A stretch of DNA of 64,000 bases, from positions 186,001 through 250,000 of the forward strand of contig NZ_QMBP01000009.1 in NCBI RefSeq assembly GCF_003289945.1, in the 5' to 3' direction. This document shows positions 7,613-18,154 of this stretch, one piece after another. This stretch comes from Mesorhizobium hawassense (GTDB lineage: Bacteria; Pseudomonadota; Alphaproteobacteria; Rhizobiales; Rhizobiaceae). A program made the translations under genes and the position numbers. The stretch's first letter is position 1. Every line of letters starts with the position of its first letter. The notes under the pieces are model-generated. The model was given only the letters and a program-made list of their open reading frames with translations, did no database searches and was not told where the DNA came from.

Positions 7613-8797
7613 TTGCGGAGAAGGCGGCTGGCCAGTTCGAGCACACGCTATGCATCGGGCCTTTCGGCGCTCACCACGGATGAGCCCGACCCGAACGCCT
7701 TTGCCCGGGCCATCGCTGCCGAAGCCGCAATCGTCGACGCCGGCTTCGCGCTGCTGTTCTTCTCGCAGAGCCTGGTTGACGCCGGAGCGCTGGCGCAGGC
7801 GCTTAAACTGCATGCGCCGTCGCTTGCCTATGCCGGCTGCTCGACCGCCGGCGAAATCACGCCGCAGGGACTGGAGGAAGGGCATATCCTTGCCCTGCTT
7901 TTGCCGTCGGCATCGTTTTCGACCGTCTCCACCATGGTCGAAAAGCTTTCCTCGTCCGGCATGGACAGGATCACCGGCGAGGTCGCGGCTTTGCGGCGCC
8001 TGCTGCGCGGCCGCGCCGGCCATGACCGGGCCAAGAACATATTCGCGCTCTGCTTCATCGACGGGCTGTCCTACGCCGAGGAAGCGGTGACGTCGGCCAT
8101 CCATTGGGGGCTGGACGACATTCCGCTGATCGGCGGCTCGGCCGGCGACGACCTGAAATTCGAGACGACCAGGCTGATCGCCAACGGCAAGGTCGCGTCC
8201 GACAGCGCCATCGTCGTGCTGGTCGCCACTGAGATCCCCTTCCACGTCTTCAAGACGGATAATTTCATTCCGACCGACGAGAAGCTGGTGGTGACGGCGT
8301 CCGATCCGGATCATCGCGTCGTGCGCGAATTCAACGCCACCAACGCGGCGGAGGAATATGCGGCCTCCGTCGGCATCGTGCCGCAGACGCTGACGCCGCT
8401 GAGCTTTGCGTCGCACCCCGTCGTGGTGAAGGTCGGCGGCGAGTATTACTGCCGCTCGATCCAGCGGATGCATCCCGACGGCTCGCTGTCCTTCTTCTGC
8501 GCCATCGATGACGGCGTGGTGCTGTCCATCGCACAGCCCAAGAACATGGTGGAAGCGACGCGCAACGCTCTCCAGGATGTCGAGCACAGGCTCGGCGGTA
8601 TCGACATGATCCTCGGCTTCGACTGCGTGCTGCGCCGACTCGACGCCCGCAACCGCCAGGTTTTCCGCGATATCTCCGAGCTTTACCGGACCAACAAGGT
8701 CATCGGCTTCGGCACCTATGGCGAGCAGTATCGCTCGATGCATCTCAACCAGACTTTCACCGGCATCGCCTTCGGCGAACGCCAGGCGGCCGAGTGA
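7613..8797 (+). CDS. FIST domain sensory protein
   Basis: A protein of about 394 residues with FIST-N and FIST-C domains, a small-ligand sensing module found in signal transduction. Recognisable parts are SLAYAGCSTAGEITPQGL (about residues 69-86), IPLIGGSAGDDL, and the C-terminal VIGFGTYGEQY with NQTFTGIAFGE. The likely start is TTG 7613, close behind GGAGGA; a CTG at 7628 is the alternative. It overlaps the histidine kinase start by 4 bases, indicating coupled translation. FIST-kinase pairs occur with NahK/NarL-type signalling; amino acids or nitric-oxide-related ligands have been proposed for the fold, but the ligand here is unknown. Confidence 0.85.
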   Translation: MRRRRLASSSTRYASGLSALTTDEPDPNAFARAIAAEAAIVDAGFALLFFSQSLVDAGALAQALKLHAPSLAYAGCSTAGEITPQGLEEGHILALLLPSASFSTVSTMVEKLSSSGMDRITGEVAALRRLLRGRAGHDRAKNIFALCFIDGLSYAEEAVTSAIHWGLDDIPLIGGSAGDDLKFETTRLIANGKVASDSAIVVLVATEIPFHVFKTDNFIPTDEKLVVTASDPDHRVVREFNATNAAEEYAASVGIVPQTLTPLSFASHPVVVKVGGEYYCRSIQRMHPDGSLSFFCAIDDGVVLSIAQPKNMVEATRNALQDVEHRLGGIDMILGFDCVLRRLDARNRQVFRDISELYRTNKVIGFGTYGEQYRSMHLNQTFTGIAFGERQAAE

Positions 8798-10140
8798 GCC
8801 AGATGCCGCTCCGCGACATCAACGACATCGAACGGTTGAAGAAGATCAACGCGGCGCTGGTCAGCCGCGTCGAGCGCTCGATGGACCAGCAGGGCAACGC
8901 CTTCACGCTGTTCCAGGCCGCCATTTCGCTGGAAAACCGGGTGCGCAACCGCACCGAGGAATTGCACGCCACGCTGCGCCGTCTGGAACAGTCGAACATC
9001 GACTTGAGCGCCGCCAAGGAGAGCGCCGAACTGGCGAACCTCTCCAAGACCAGGTTCCTCGCCGCCGCCAGCCACGACGTGCTGCAGCCGCTCAACGCCG
9101 CGCATCTGTCGGTCTCGGCGCTGGCCGAGGTCCAGACCAGCGAGGAGGGCAAAAAACTGGTGCGCCAGGTCGAGCGCTCGCTGGAGACGATGGAAGACCT
9201 GCTGCGCACGCTGCTCGACATCTCCAAGCTCGACGCCGGCGTGGTGCAGCCCGAAACCGGCGACGTCAGCCTGGAGACGCTGTTTTCCTCGCTGCGCTCG
9301 GACTTCCTGCCCGAGGCGCAAAAGAAGGGCCTGTCGCTGAAATTCCGACCGGTCAACGTCGTCGTGCGCTCCGACCGCACGCTGTTGCGCCGCATCCTGC
9401 AGAACATCCTCTCCAATGCACTGCGCTACACCCGCTCCGGCGGCGTGCTGGTCGGCACCAGGCATCGCGGCGACACCATCCGCATCGATGTCGCCGACAC
9501 CGGCTGCGGCATTCCCGAGGACCAGCGCGAGGCGGTGTTCGAGGAATTCCACCGCGGTACCGCGACGCTTGCCGATACCGGCCTCGCCGGCGGGCTCGGC
9601 CTCGGCCTCGCCATCGTGCGCCGCATGGCGGCCGCGCTCGGTCACCCGGTCACCTTCTCCTCGAAAGTCGGGCGGGGCACCATCTTCCACATCGACGTGC
9701 CGGTCGGCATGGCCGCGGCCGAGCCGGCAGCGGTCGCCGCCGACATGGACCGCCCGCGCGGCTACGGCCTGTTCGGCACCAAGGTGCTGCTGGTCGAGAA
9801 CGACGCCGACGTGCTCTCCGCCATGACCTCGCTGCTCGAGCGCTGGCAGTGCCTGGTCCGCGCCGCGACCTCGACCGACGACGCGCTGGACCTTTTGGGC
9901 GACACCGCCTGGGTGCCCGACATCGTCATCGCCGACCAGCACCTCGACGGCGGCGACCTCGGCACCGCGACCATCGCCGAAGTGCGCGACTATCTCGGCC
10001 GTCCCGTGCCGGCCCTGATCGTCACCGCCGACGGCTCCGAACCCGTCGCCAAGGCCGCGCGCGCCGCCGGCATCGAGCTGATGCGCAAGCCGCTGAAGCC
10101 GGCGCAGTTAAGGGCGCTGCTGGCGCATTTGTTGGCCTAG
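8794..10140 (+). CDS. Hybrid histidine kinase with C-terminal receiver
   Basis: A 448-residue soluble hybrid sensor kinase. An N-terminal coiled coil (about residues 8-85) is followed by HisKA with phosphorylatable H94 (FLAAASHDVLQPL), an HATPase domain (N-box ILQNILSNALRY; G-boxes DTGCGIP and GLGLGLAIVRR) and a receiver with D381 (DIVIADQHLDGG) and the conserved KP at the end. No transmembrane segment or PAS domain is seen; sensing is probably supplied by the FIST protein, whose stop codon overlaps the GTG start (8794; ATG 8803 is the alternative). The output partner is probably the LuxR-type regulator at 10598-11281. Confidence 0.9.
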   Translation: MSQMPLRDINDIERLKKINAALVSRVERSMDQQGNAFTLFQAAISLENRVRNRTEELHATLRRLEQSNIDLSAAKESAELANLSKTRFLAAASHDVLQPLNAAHLSVSALAEVQTSEEGKKLVRQVERSLETMEDLLRTLLDISKLDAGVVQPETGDVSLETLFSSLRSDFLPEAQKKGLSLKFRPVNVVVRSDRTLLRRILQNILSNALRYTRSGGVLVGTRHRGDTIRIDVADTGCGIPEDQREAVFEEFHRGTATLADTGLAGGLGLGLAIVRRMAAALGHPVTFSSKVGRGTIFHIDVPVGMAAAEPAAVAADMDRPRGYGLFGTKVLLVENDADVLSAMTSLLERWQCLVRAATSTDDALDLLGDTAWVPDIVIADQHLDGGDLGTATIAEVRDYLGRPVPALIVTADGSEPVAKAARAAGIELMRKPLKPAQLRALLAHLLA

Positions 10141-10150
10141 AGGAAGGACG

Positions 10151-10576
10151 ATGCGTTTTCTTGATTATCTGGGAAGACCCGCTTCTGATCTACTAACCTT
10201 GCCGCCATTCAACACTTGGCACTTCAAGCGAACCGTCGATGACGATCTTCCTGACATCGAAATAAACTATGTTGCCGACCGGAATAACTTCTCCTTTATG
10301 TGCGACAGGCATGAAACAATAGCAACCATATTCGTCGCATCCGATGATTTCGGACAATTTCTTGGCGGCATTTCCTTTTCGTGCAACCGCCAAGAAGTGA
10401 ATGGCTTCCTTGGCACGCCCTCGAAAAGTGGCAAGCCGTATAACGATCCCATTCTAGGCGAGTATGGATCCTGGGACCGATATGACGACGGCCGCCAGTC
10501 GATACACGTCGAATACGAGCCTGACGCCGACAGGATAAGACGAGTAACGCTTATGCGGGCCGATGTGGCGCCTTGA
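10151..10576 (+). CDS. Orphan AT-rich gene, possible immunity-type protein
   Basis: A 141-residue protein that I do not recognise. Its base composition is clearly more AT-rich than the neighbours. It begins MRFLDYLGRPASDLL, ten bases after the kinase stop, with an AGGAAGGACG site before the ATG. The C-terminal half, FLGTPSKSGKP...GSWDRYDDGRQSIHVEY, has the look of small polymorphic-toxin immunity proteins (a Gly-x-Pro-x-x-Ser-Gly start and a Trp-Asp-x-Tyr core), but this is impression only. No toxin is adjacent. It separates the hybrid kinase from its presumed response regulator, consistent with a later insertion. Confidence 0.6.
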   Translation: MRFLDYLGRPASDLLTLPPFNTWHFKRTVDDDLPDIEINYVADRNNFSFMCDRHETIATIFVASDDFGQFLGGISFSCNRQEVNGFLGTPSKSGKPYNDPILGEYGSWDRYDDGRQSIHVEYEPDADRIRRVTLMRADVAP

Positions 10577-10597
10577 GACTGGGCACCACGGAAGAAC

Positions 10598-11281
10598 TCA
10601 AAACCCCGCCTGATCCCGAAACAACTCCGCATTGTCGAGCTTCGACACCTCGATCACCGCTTGCGTGCGGCTATAGACGTTGAGCTTGCGCAAAATCTCC
10701 GAGACATGCGCCTTCACCGTCGTCTCGCCCACCTGCAGCTCATAGGCGATCTGCTTGTTCAGCATGCCCTGGCGCAGCATCTGCAGCACGCGCAATTGCT
10801 GCGGCGTCAGCCTGGCCAGGCGCTGCACCATGTCGGCGCGGTCGGTGCTGTCGGGGTCCGGCGGCTGGCCCTCGTAGTTCTCCGGCACATAGACCGCGCC
10901 GTCCATCACCGAGCGGATGGCAGCGGCGAGATCGCTCTTCCTCGCTGATTTCGGGATGAAGCCGGCAGCGCCATAGGAAAGCGCCTCGGAAATGATCTTC
11001 GGCTCCTCATAGCCGGACACGATCACCACCGGGAGGCGCGGATAGCGGGTCCTGAGCTGCAGCAGGCCTTCGAAGCCATGCACGTCGGGCATGCTCAGAT
11101 CGAGCAGCGCCAGATCGAACGGCTTTGTGCCGGAAAGCAGTTCCAGCGCCTCGGCGATCGAGCGCGCCTCGACCGTATCGACATCCGGATAAGCCATCTG
11201 CACGGCGCTGTGCAGCGCCTCGCGAAACAGCGGGTGGTCGTCGATGATCAGGAAGCGGGCGCGATCGCTGGGGGCGGTCAT
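10598..11281 (-). CDS. NarL/LuxR-type response regulator
   Basis: A 227-residue response regulator: an N-terminal receiver with D61 (LALLDLSMPD), acidic pair DD at 14-15, and a Lys near 109 (FIPKSAR), then a LuxR-type helix-turn-helix (LTPQQLRVLQML...NKQIAYELQVGETTVKAHVSEILRKL). It is convergent with the hybrid kinase and FIST gene and is probably the output of that module. ATG 11281 (MTAPSDRARF) was chosen because the receiver begins there. The 5' region holds the ACATCGC-N10-GCGATGT dyad, which may be an autoregulatory site. Confidence 0.88.
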   Translation of the reverse strand: MTAPSDRARFLIIDDHPLFREALHSAVQMAYPDVDTVEARSIAEALELLSGTKPFDLALLDLSMPDVHGFEGLLQLRTRYPRLPVVIVSGYEEPKIISEALSYGAAGFIPKSARKSDLAAAIRSVMDGAVYVPENYEGQPPDPDSTDRADMVQRLARLTPQQLRVLQMLRQGMLNKQIAYELQVGETTVKAHVSEILRKLNVYSRTQAVIEVSKLDNAELFRDQAGF

Positions 11282-11360
11282 GAAAGGGGTTCGGGCATCG
11301 GTTCGGTTTCGGTGGCTAGAGGATAGTCCCCTGAAGGTGTCCAGATTATTGCCAAATAGT

Positions 11361-11384
11361 ACATCGCCCAATGACAAGCGATGT
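11361..11384. promoter_or_regulatory. ACATCGC-N10-GCGATGT dyad
   Basis: A perfect 7-bp inverted repeat with a 10-bp spacer in the divergent intergenic region, about 80 bp upstream of the response regulator and 107 bp upstream of the fumarylpyruvate hydrolase gene. The geometry fits a LuxR-type or LysR-type dimer site; target assignment is inference. Confidence 0.35.
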
Positions 11385-11490
11385 TGCCGCCGAAGCGGCA
11401 GGGCCGTGTTTTCGTCGGTGCAGCGCCTTGCCCAGGCGTCGAAATCGGTCGAAGGTGCGGGTGACTTCGTAGCCCACAGCAGAGACTGAA

Positions 11491-12185
<695 letters not shown>

Positions 12186-12189
<4 letters not shown>

Positions 12190-12836
12190 GCGATCTCGTC
12201 CTGCACAACTACTACCGCTCCTCCACCTCATACCGGGTGCGGATCGCGCTTGCGGTGAAGGGGCTGGACTACACCTATGTGCCGCATCATCTGCGCCACG
12301 GCGAGCATCTCGAGCCCGCCTATCTCGCGGTCAATCCGCAAGGTCTGGTGCCGGCGCTTGTGCTCGACGACGGCAGGCTGCTGACCCAGTCGCTGGCGAT
12401 CATCGAATATCTCGACGAGATCGCGCCCGAGCCGCCGCTGCTGCCCAGGGATGCGCTGGGCCGCGCCCGTGTCCGCATGCTGGCGCAAATGATCGCCTGC
12501 GACATCCACCCCGTGAACAATCTGCGCGTGCTCACCTCGCTGCGCAGCTTGTTCGGCGCCGGCGACGAGGATGTCGTCAATTGGTTCCGGCACTGGGTGA
12601 ACGAAGGTTTCAAACCGCTTGAGAAGATTCTCGCCTCCTCGCCCGAGACCGGCGCGTTCTGCCACGGCGAAGCGCCGGGGCTGGCCGATATCTGCCTCGC
12701 CGCGCAGGTCGCCAACAATGCCCGCTTCGGCGTCGATATGGCGCCCTATCCGGTGATCGCACGCATCAATGCCGCCTGCATGGCGCTGCCGGCGTTCCAG
12801 AAGGCTGCGCCGCAGAACCAGATCGATGCCGAATAG
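12186..12836 (+). CDS. maiA: Maleylacetoacetate/maleylpyruvate isomerase (zeta-class GST)
   Basis: A 216-residue zeta-class glutathione transferase. The active-site region is SSTSYRVRIAL (about residues 11-21); many homologues have SSCSxRVRIAL, so the cysteine is replaced by threonine, as seen in several bacterial maleylpyruvate isomerases. NPQGLVPALVLDD (glutathione site) and PGLADICLAAQV (C-terminal domain) are intact. It is translationally coupled to the FAH-family hydrolase (ATGA overlap). Substrate could be maleylacetoacetate (tyrosine route) or maleylpyruvate (gentisate route); the partner favours the latter slightly. Confidence 0.85.
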
Positions 12837-12974
12837 ACCAGCTTAGCCGCCCACCCGCAACGTCTCGGCCCCAGAACGCGAGCGCCGTCAGCACTGGCAG
12901 AAACGATTTCCGGTCAACCGGCAGTGGAATCGGCTATCGTCACCTCAAAACGCGTCAGTAGTGGGAGTTTGCCG

Positions 12975-14015
<1,041 letters not shown>

Positions 14016-14059
14016 GCAATTCCAGGAAAAGTGTGAAACGGTTTTCCGTCCGGAATTGC
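14016..14059 (+). repeat. Palindromic repeat family A, full copy
   Basis: Copy 2 of nine. Arms GCAATTCC/GGAATTGC and GGAAAA/TTTTCC with an asymmetric A versus GTCC internal bulge. It sits directly at the alcohol dehydrogenase stop codon, between two convergent genes. No second hairpin follows. Confidence 0.9.
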
Positions 14060-14080
14060 GTCAAAGCAAATCAGGCGCGC

Positions 14081-14944
14081 CTACCGCGCAAATTTCTTCG
14101 CACCGAACACGCAGGCCACGACACCCAGCGTGACGACCACCATCATCGGGCTGACCTTTTCGTGCAGCAGGCTCGCCGCCAGCGCCAGGCCGAAGAAAGG
14201 CTGCAGCAGTTGCAGCTGCCCGACGGCGGCGATGCCGCCTTGCGCGAGGCCGCGATACCAGAAGATGAAGCCGATCAGCATGCTGAACAGCGAGACATAG
14301 CCGAGGCCGATCCACGCGCCGGAGCCGACGCCGGCGAAGGAGGACGGCAGCGTCGCGAATGTGAGCGCCAGCATGACCGGCAGCGACAGCGCCAGCGCCC
14401 AGCAGATCACCTGCCAGCCGCCGAGCCGGCGCGACAGCGCGGCCCCCTCCGCATAGCCCAGCCCGCAGACGATGATAGCGCCCAGCATCAGGCCGTCGCC
14501 GACCGGTGACGCGGTCACGCCTTGCGACAGGGCAAAGCCCGCGACCAAAGCGCTGCCGATGCAGGAAAACAGCCAGAAGGCCGGTCGGGGACGGTCGCCG
14601 CCGCGCAGCACGCCGAAGATCGCCGTCGCCAGCGGCAGCAGGCCGACGAAGATGATGGAATGCGCGGTGGTGACATGCTTCAGCGCCAGCGCCGTCAGCA
14701 GCGGAAAGCCGACGACGACGCCCAGCGCCACGACCACCAGCGAAGCGAGATCGCCGCGCTCCGGACGCTTCTGGCGGAACACCAGCAGCATCGCAATTCC
14801 GAGCAGGCCGGCAATCGCCGCGCGAGCCGACGTCAGGAATGTCGGATCGAAATCCGCCACCGCCACATGCGTTGCCGGCAGCGAGCCGCTGAAGATCAGC
14901 ACGCCAATGAAGCCGTTCAGCCAGCCGCTCGCAGTCTTGTCCAT
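14081..14944 (-). CDS. EamA/DMT superfamily exporter
   Basis: A 287-residue protein with ten predicted membrane segments arranged as two EamA repeats, e.g. GFIGVLIFSGSLPATHVAV and, in the second half, MLGAIIVCGLGYAEGAALSRRL. Typical of metabolite exporters of the drug/metabolite transporter superfamily. It is divergent from the MocR-type regulator at 15050, with a shared regulatory region of about 100 bp, so the regulator probably controls it. Substrate may be an amino acid or PLP-pathway-related metabolite (inference from the MocR partner). Confidence 0.87.
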   Translation of the reverse strand: MDKTASGWLNGFIGVLIFSGSLPATHVAVADFDPTFLTSARAAIAGLLGIAMLLVFRQKRPERGDLASLVVVALGVVVGFPLLTALALKHVTTAHSIIFVGLLPLATAIFGVLRGGDRPRPAFWLFSCIGSALVAGFALSQGVTASPVGDGLMLGAIIVCGLGYAEGAALSRRLGGWQVICWALALSLPVMLALTFATLPSSFAGVGSGAWIGLGYVSLFSMLIGFIFWYRGLAQGGIAAVGQLQLLQPFFGLALAASLLHEKVSPMMVVVTLGVVACVFGAKKFAR

Positions 14945-15008
14945 TCGAGGCTCCGTCGTTTAGCTCTCTATCGGCTGGAGGCCTATGGTCTCGCCAGAGA
15001 CAATGGAA

Positions 15009-15028
15009 TACAATTTCGCAAAACTGTA
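15009..15028. promoter_or_regulatory. TACARTTT-N4-AAAYTGTA dyad between the exporter and MocR genes
   Basis: Imperfect palindrome TACAATTT-CGCA-AAACTGTA (7 of 8 arm positions match) in the divergent promoter region, 22 bp before the preferred MocR start. The location and dimer geometry suit autoregulation by the GntR/MocR protein. Confidence 0.4.
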
Positions 15029-15049
15029 ATGGCATTGCGAGCAGTACGG

Positions 15050-16471
15050 ATGGCGGATACCCCTCTTGATATCGACGGCGCGCGCACGCTGGTCGAGAGC
15101 GTGATGGCGACGATCCGCCACCGCATTGCCGCGCGCACGCTGACGCCGGGAGCGCGCCTGCCGTCGATCCGGGCGCTGGCCAAGTCCCTGCAGGTCTCGA
15201 AGTCCACCGTGGTCGAAGCCTATGACCGTCTTGCGGCGGAAGGTACGATCCGTTCGCGGCCGGGCTCCGGTTTCTACGCCGCCGGGCAGCTTGCGCCGCT
15301 GTCGCTGGCCGAGATCGGTCCCAAGCTCGATCGGGCCGTCGACCCGCTCTGGGTATCGCGGCAGTCGCTGGAAGCCGGCGAGGAGATGCTCAAACCCGGC
15401 TGCGGCTGGCTGCCGGCATCCTGGATGCCGCAGGCAGCCTTGCGCCGGGCGCTGAGAACGGCTGCCCGCGCCGATGACGCAGTACTCGCCGATTACGGCA
15501 CGCCGCTCGGCTTGCCGCCGCTGCGCCAATTGCTGGCGCGACGCCTGGCCGAGCACGGCATCGAAGCCTCGCCCGAACAGATCATGCTGACCGATTGCGG
15601 CACTCAGGCCATCGACCTTCTATGCCGCTTCCTGCTCGAGCCCGGCGATGCGGTCCTGGTCGACGATCCCTGCTATTTCAATTTCCACGCGCTGCTGCGC
15701 GCTCATCAGGCCAAGGTGGTCGGGGTGCCCTACACGCCTTCAGGGCCGGACATCGAACTCTTCGCCGAGGCGCTCGCCGAGCACCGGCCGCGCCTCTACA
15801 TCACCAACTCCGGCATCCACAACCCGACCGGCGCGATCCTGTCGCCGGTGACCGCGCATAAGCTGCTGAAACTCGCCGATCAAGCGGAACTCACCATCGT
15901 CGAGGACGACATCTTCGCCGACTTCGAGCATAGCTCTGCCCCAAGGCTCGCGGCCTTCGACGGGCTGCAGCGCGTCGTTCAGATCGGCTCGTTCTCCAAG
16001 ACCCTGTCGGCCTCGGTACGCTGCGGTTTCATCGCAGCACCACCCGACTGGATGGAAGGCCTGACCGATCTCAAGATCGCCACGACTTTCGGAGGTACCC
16101 GGCTGTCCTCGGAATTGGTGCTGACGCTGTTGAAGGACGGCAGCTACCGCAAACATATCGAGCAGCTGCGCACCCGCCTATCGCGCGCCATGGCCGAGAC
16201 GGCCGGCAGGTTGAAGGCGATGGGCGTTGCGCCGTGGATCGACCAGCCGGCCGGCATGTTCCTGTGGTGCCGTCTGCCCGACGGCATCGACGCCGCCGAT
16301 GTCGCGCGCCATGCGCTCTCGGACAATGTCGTATTGGCGCCCGGCAACGCCTTCAGCCTGTCGCACACCGCCGGCCGCTTCATGCGCTTCAACGTCGCCC
16401 AATGCGGGGATGCACGTATTTTCAGAGCCCTCGAGCAAGCGATGACGTCGTCCCGTCGCAAAGCCGCATAG
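15050..16471 (+). CDS. MocR-type GntR/aminotransferase transcriptional regulator
   Basis: A 473-residue fusion of an N-terminal GntR winged helix (about residues 8-75: ARLPSIRALAKSLQVSKSTVVEAYDRLAAEG spans this region) and a C-terminal type I aminotransferase domain. The PLP lysine is in IGSFSKTLSASVR, with the usual DDPCYFN and NSGIHNPTG motifs upstream. Such regulators sense PLP-amino acid adducts. I prefer ATG 15050 (MADTPLD), because the dyad at 15009-15028 abuts the alternative ATG at 15029. It is divergent from an EamA exporter, the probable target. Confidence 0.88.
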   Translation: MADTPLDIDGARTLVESVMATIRHRIAARTLTPGARLPSIRALAKSLQVSKSTVVEAYDRLAAEGTIRSRPGSGFYAAGQLAPLSLAEIGPKLDRAVDPLWVSRQSLEAGEEMLKPGCGWLPASWMPQAALRRALRTAARADDAVLADYGTPLGLPPLRQLLARRLAEHGIEASPEQIMLTDCGTQAIDLLCRFLLEPGDAVLVDDPCYFNFHALLRAHQAKVVGVPYTPSGPDIELFAEALAEHRPRLYITNSGIHNPTGAILSPVTAHKLLKLADQAELTIVEDDIFADFEHSSAPRLAAFDGLQRVVQIGSFSKTLSASVRCGFIAAPPDWMEGLTDLKIATTFGGTRLSSELVLTLLKDGSYRKHIEQLRTRLSRAMAETAGRLKAMGVAPWIDQPAGMFLWCRLPDGIDAADVARHALSDNVVLAPGNAFSLSHTAGRFMRFNVAQCGDARIFRALEQAMTSSRRKAA

Positions 16472-16528
16472 GCGCGACGGCTGGTTGCCCAAACGGCTGC
16501 AGCACCCTGTCTGTCAAGTAGCTGGCAA

Positions 16529-16570
16529 TTGACATGCATTCGCCCCGCAATTAAAAAGACAGACCTGTCT
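16529..16570 (+). promoter_or_regulatory. tetR promoter with overlapping AGACAG-AC-CTGTCT operator
   Basis: A TTGACA box lies at 16529-16534, followed after 17 bp by an A-rich -10-like stretch. The perfect dyad AGACAG-AC-CTGTCT (16557-16570) directly follows it, 16 bp before the TetR start codon. This is the expected place for an autoregulatory TetR operator. Confidence 0.5.
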
Positions 16571-16586
16571 CACTACTGATAATGTC

Positions 16587-17168
16587 ATGACCGAACCCAT
16601 CAAGATCGACAAGCGCCAGCACATCGTTGAAACGGCCTATGCGCTGTTCAAGCGGGTTGGCTTCCATGCCACAGGCATCGACCGCATCATCGCCGAAGCC
16701 GACGTGGCCAAGATGACCATGTACCGGCACTTTCCCAGCAAGGACGATTTAATGGTCGAGGTCCTGGCCTATCGGGCCGCGCGCTTCGATCGTCAGCTCG
16801 ACCGCCTCGCCGAACGGGCAGCAACGCCCGCGCAGAAGATAGGCAAGATCTTCGACTGGTACGGCCGCTGGTTCGAAAGCGCCGACTTCCACGGCTGCCT
16901 GTTCGCTCATGCCCTGGCAGAGTTCGGCGATCCGGCGCATCCGGTCTTCCAGGCGGCCGCCCGGCAGAAAGGCAGCCTGAAGCATCGCATGCGGCTGATC
17001 CTCGAAGAGATGATGCCCGCCGACGACGCCGATAGCGTTTCCGCCGCCCTGCTGATGCTACTCGAAGGCGCGACGATGATTGCCCGGATGAGACAGCCCG
17101 ACGCCGCCATTCGCGACGCCCGCAAGGCGGCAATGGCCATTCTCGCCACGCCGGAGAGACGGCAATGA
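16587..17168 (+). CDS. TetR/AcrR family regulator
   Basis: A 193-residue TetR regulator. The helix-turn-helix is at about residues 10-55: RQHIVETAYALFKRVGFHAT, then DRIIAEADVAKMTMYRHFPS. The C-terminal domain contains the GCLFAHALAEF segment common in this subfamily. It overlaps by 4 bases the ATG of a DMT exporter, which it probably represses together with itself through the AGACAG dyad upstream. Inducer unknown. Confidence 0.9.
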   Translation: MTEPIKIDKRQHIVETAYALFKRVGFHATGIDRIIAEADVAKMTMYRHFPSKDDLMVEVLAYRAARFDRQLDRLAERAATPAQKIGKIFDWYGRWFESADFHGCLFAHALAEFGDPAHPVFQAAARQKGSLKHRMRLILEEMMPADDADSVSAALLMLLEGATMIARMRQPDAAIRDARKAAMAILATPERRQ

Positions 17169-18001
17169 GCGCGACAGTCATCGGCCTGGCACTGTTCGCC
17201 GCGATACTGCATGCCGGCTGGAATGCCTTTCTGCGAACCGGCAGCGACAGGCTTTGGACCGTCACCGTCATGAGCTTTTCGGCGACGATCGTCGCCATTC
17301 CGCTGGCGATCTTCCATCCCTTGCCGGAGGCGTCGGCCTGGCCCTACATCTTGCTATCGGCCTGCCTTCAGGTCGGCTACAGCCTCTTTCTGGTGGCAGC
17401 CTACCGTTACGGTGAATTGGGGCAGGTCTACCCGATCGTTCGCGGTTCCGTGCCACTTCTGGTGACGCTTGGCGGTTTCGTTCTGGCGGGCGAGCGTCTG
17501 AGCACTCACCAAACCCTTGGCGTCATTCTTGCCGCGTTCGGCATCATGAGCCTTTCGCTCGGCAAAGGGCGCGCGGCGACGACATCGATCCTCTTAGCGC
17601 TCGTCACTGGCGCAATCATCGCGGCCTATGCGACGGTCGACGCCATCGGCGTGCGATTGGCAGAGAGCTCAGGCGCCTACACGGCGTGGGTGCTTTTGAT
17701 CTACGGTTTGCTACTGCCGGTCACCTTCATCGGCTGCCGCGGCAAGCTCACGGTGGACTTTCGCTCGCCCGACGCGCTTAAGGCGATTGGCGGCGGGATT
17801 TTCGCGCTGATTGCCTATGGCGCCGTGGTCGCGGCCTTTGCGCTCGGGCCGGCCGGTCCGATCACGGCCATCCGCGAGACGAGCGTGGTTTTCGCCGCGC
17901 TGATCGGACGGCTGTTCCTTGGGGAGGCGCTGACGCCGAAGCGCATCGCGGCCTGCGGCGTCGTCGCGCTGGGCGCGATCTGCCTTGGCTATCAAGGGTG
18001 A
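17165..18001 (+). CDS. EamA/DMT superfamily transporter
   Basis: A 278-residue membrane protein with ten hydrophobic segments and two EamA repeats (for example LFAAILHAGWNAFLRTG at the start and AFALGPAGPITAIRETSVVF in the second repeat). Translationally coupled to the TetR gene through an ATGA overlap, a typical regulator-exporter pair. The stop codon lies ten bases before the long inverted-repeat element at 18011-18154. Confidence 0.87.
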   Translation: MSATVIGLALFAAILHAGWNAFLRTGSDRLWTVTVMSFSATIVAIPLAIFHPLPEASAWPYILLSACLQVGYSLFLVAAYRYGELGQVYPIVRGSVPLLVTLGGFVLAGERLSTHQTLGVILAAFGIMSLSLGKGRAATTSILLALVTGAIIAAYATVDAIGVRLAESSGAYTAWVLLIYGLLLPVTFIGCRGKLTVDFRSPDALKAIGGGIFALIAYGAVVAAFALGPAGPITAIRETSVVFAALIGRLFLGEALTPKRIAACGVVALGAICLGYQG

Positions 18002-18010
18002 CTACAGCCG

Positions 18011-18154
18011 AGAGGCCGTTTCGAAATTCGCTCTGGCGAGTCATATGGTGGGGGTTTCGAGAACCGGAGCGGAGCGGACTCTGCGTCCGTGAGCACCGGA
18101 AGCGCAGAAAACGCCACCAGATGGCCGCCGGAGTAGAATTTCCAAACGGCCTCT
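18011..18154. repeat. 144-bp hairpin element with 19-bp terminal inverted repeats
   Basis: The termini AGAGGCCGTTTCGAAATTC (18011-18029) and the inverted partner at 18136-18154 match at 18 of 19 positions. Interior sequence is also imperfectly self-complementary (for example CATATGGTGG against CCACCAGATGG, and ACCGG blocks), so the whole element could fold into one long hairpin. It fills the convergent gap between the DMT transporter and the MaoC gene and overlaps the MaoC stop codon, so it may act as a bidirectional terminator. MITE-like; no reading frame inside. Confidence 0.75.
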
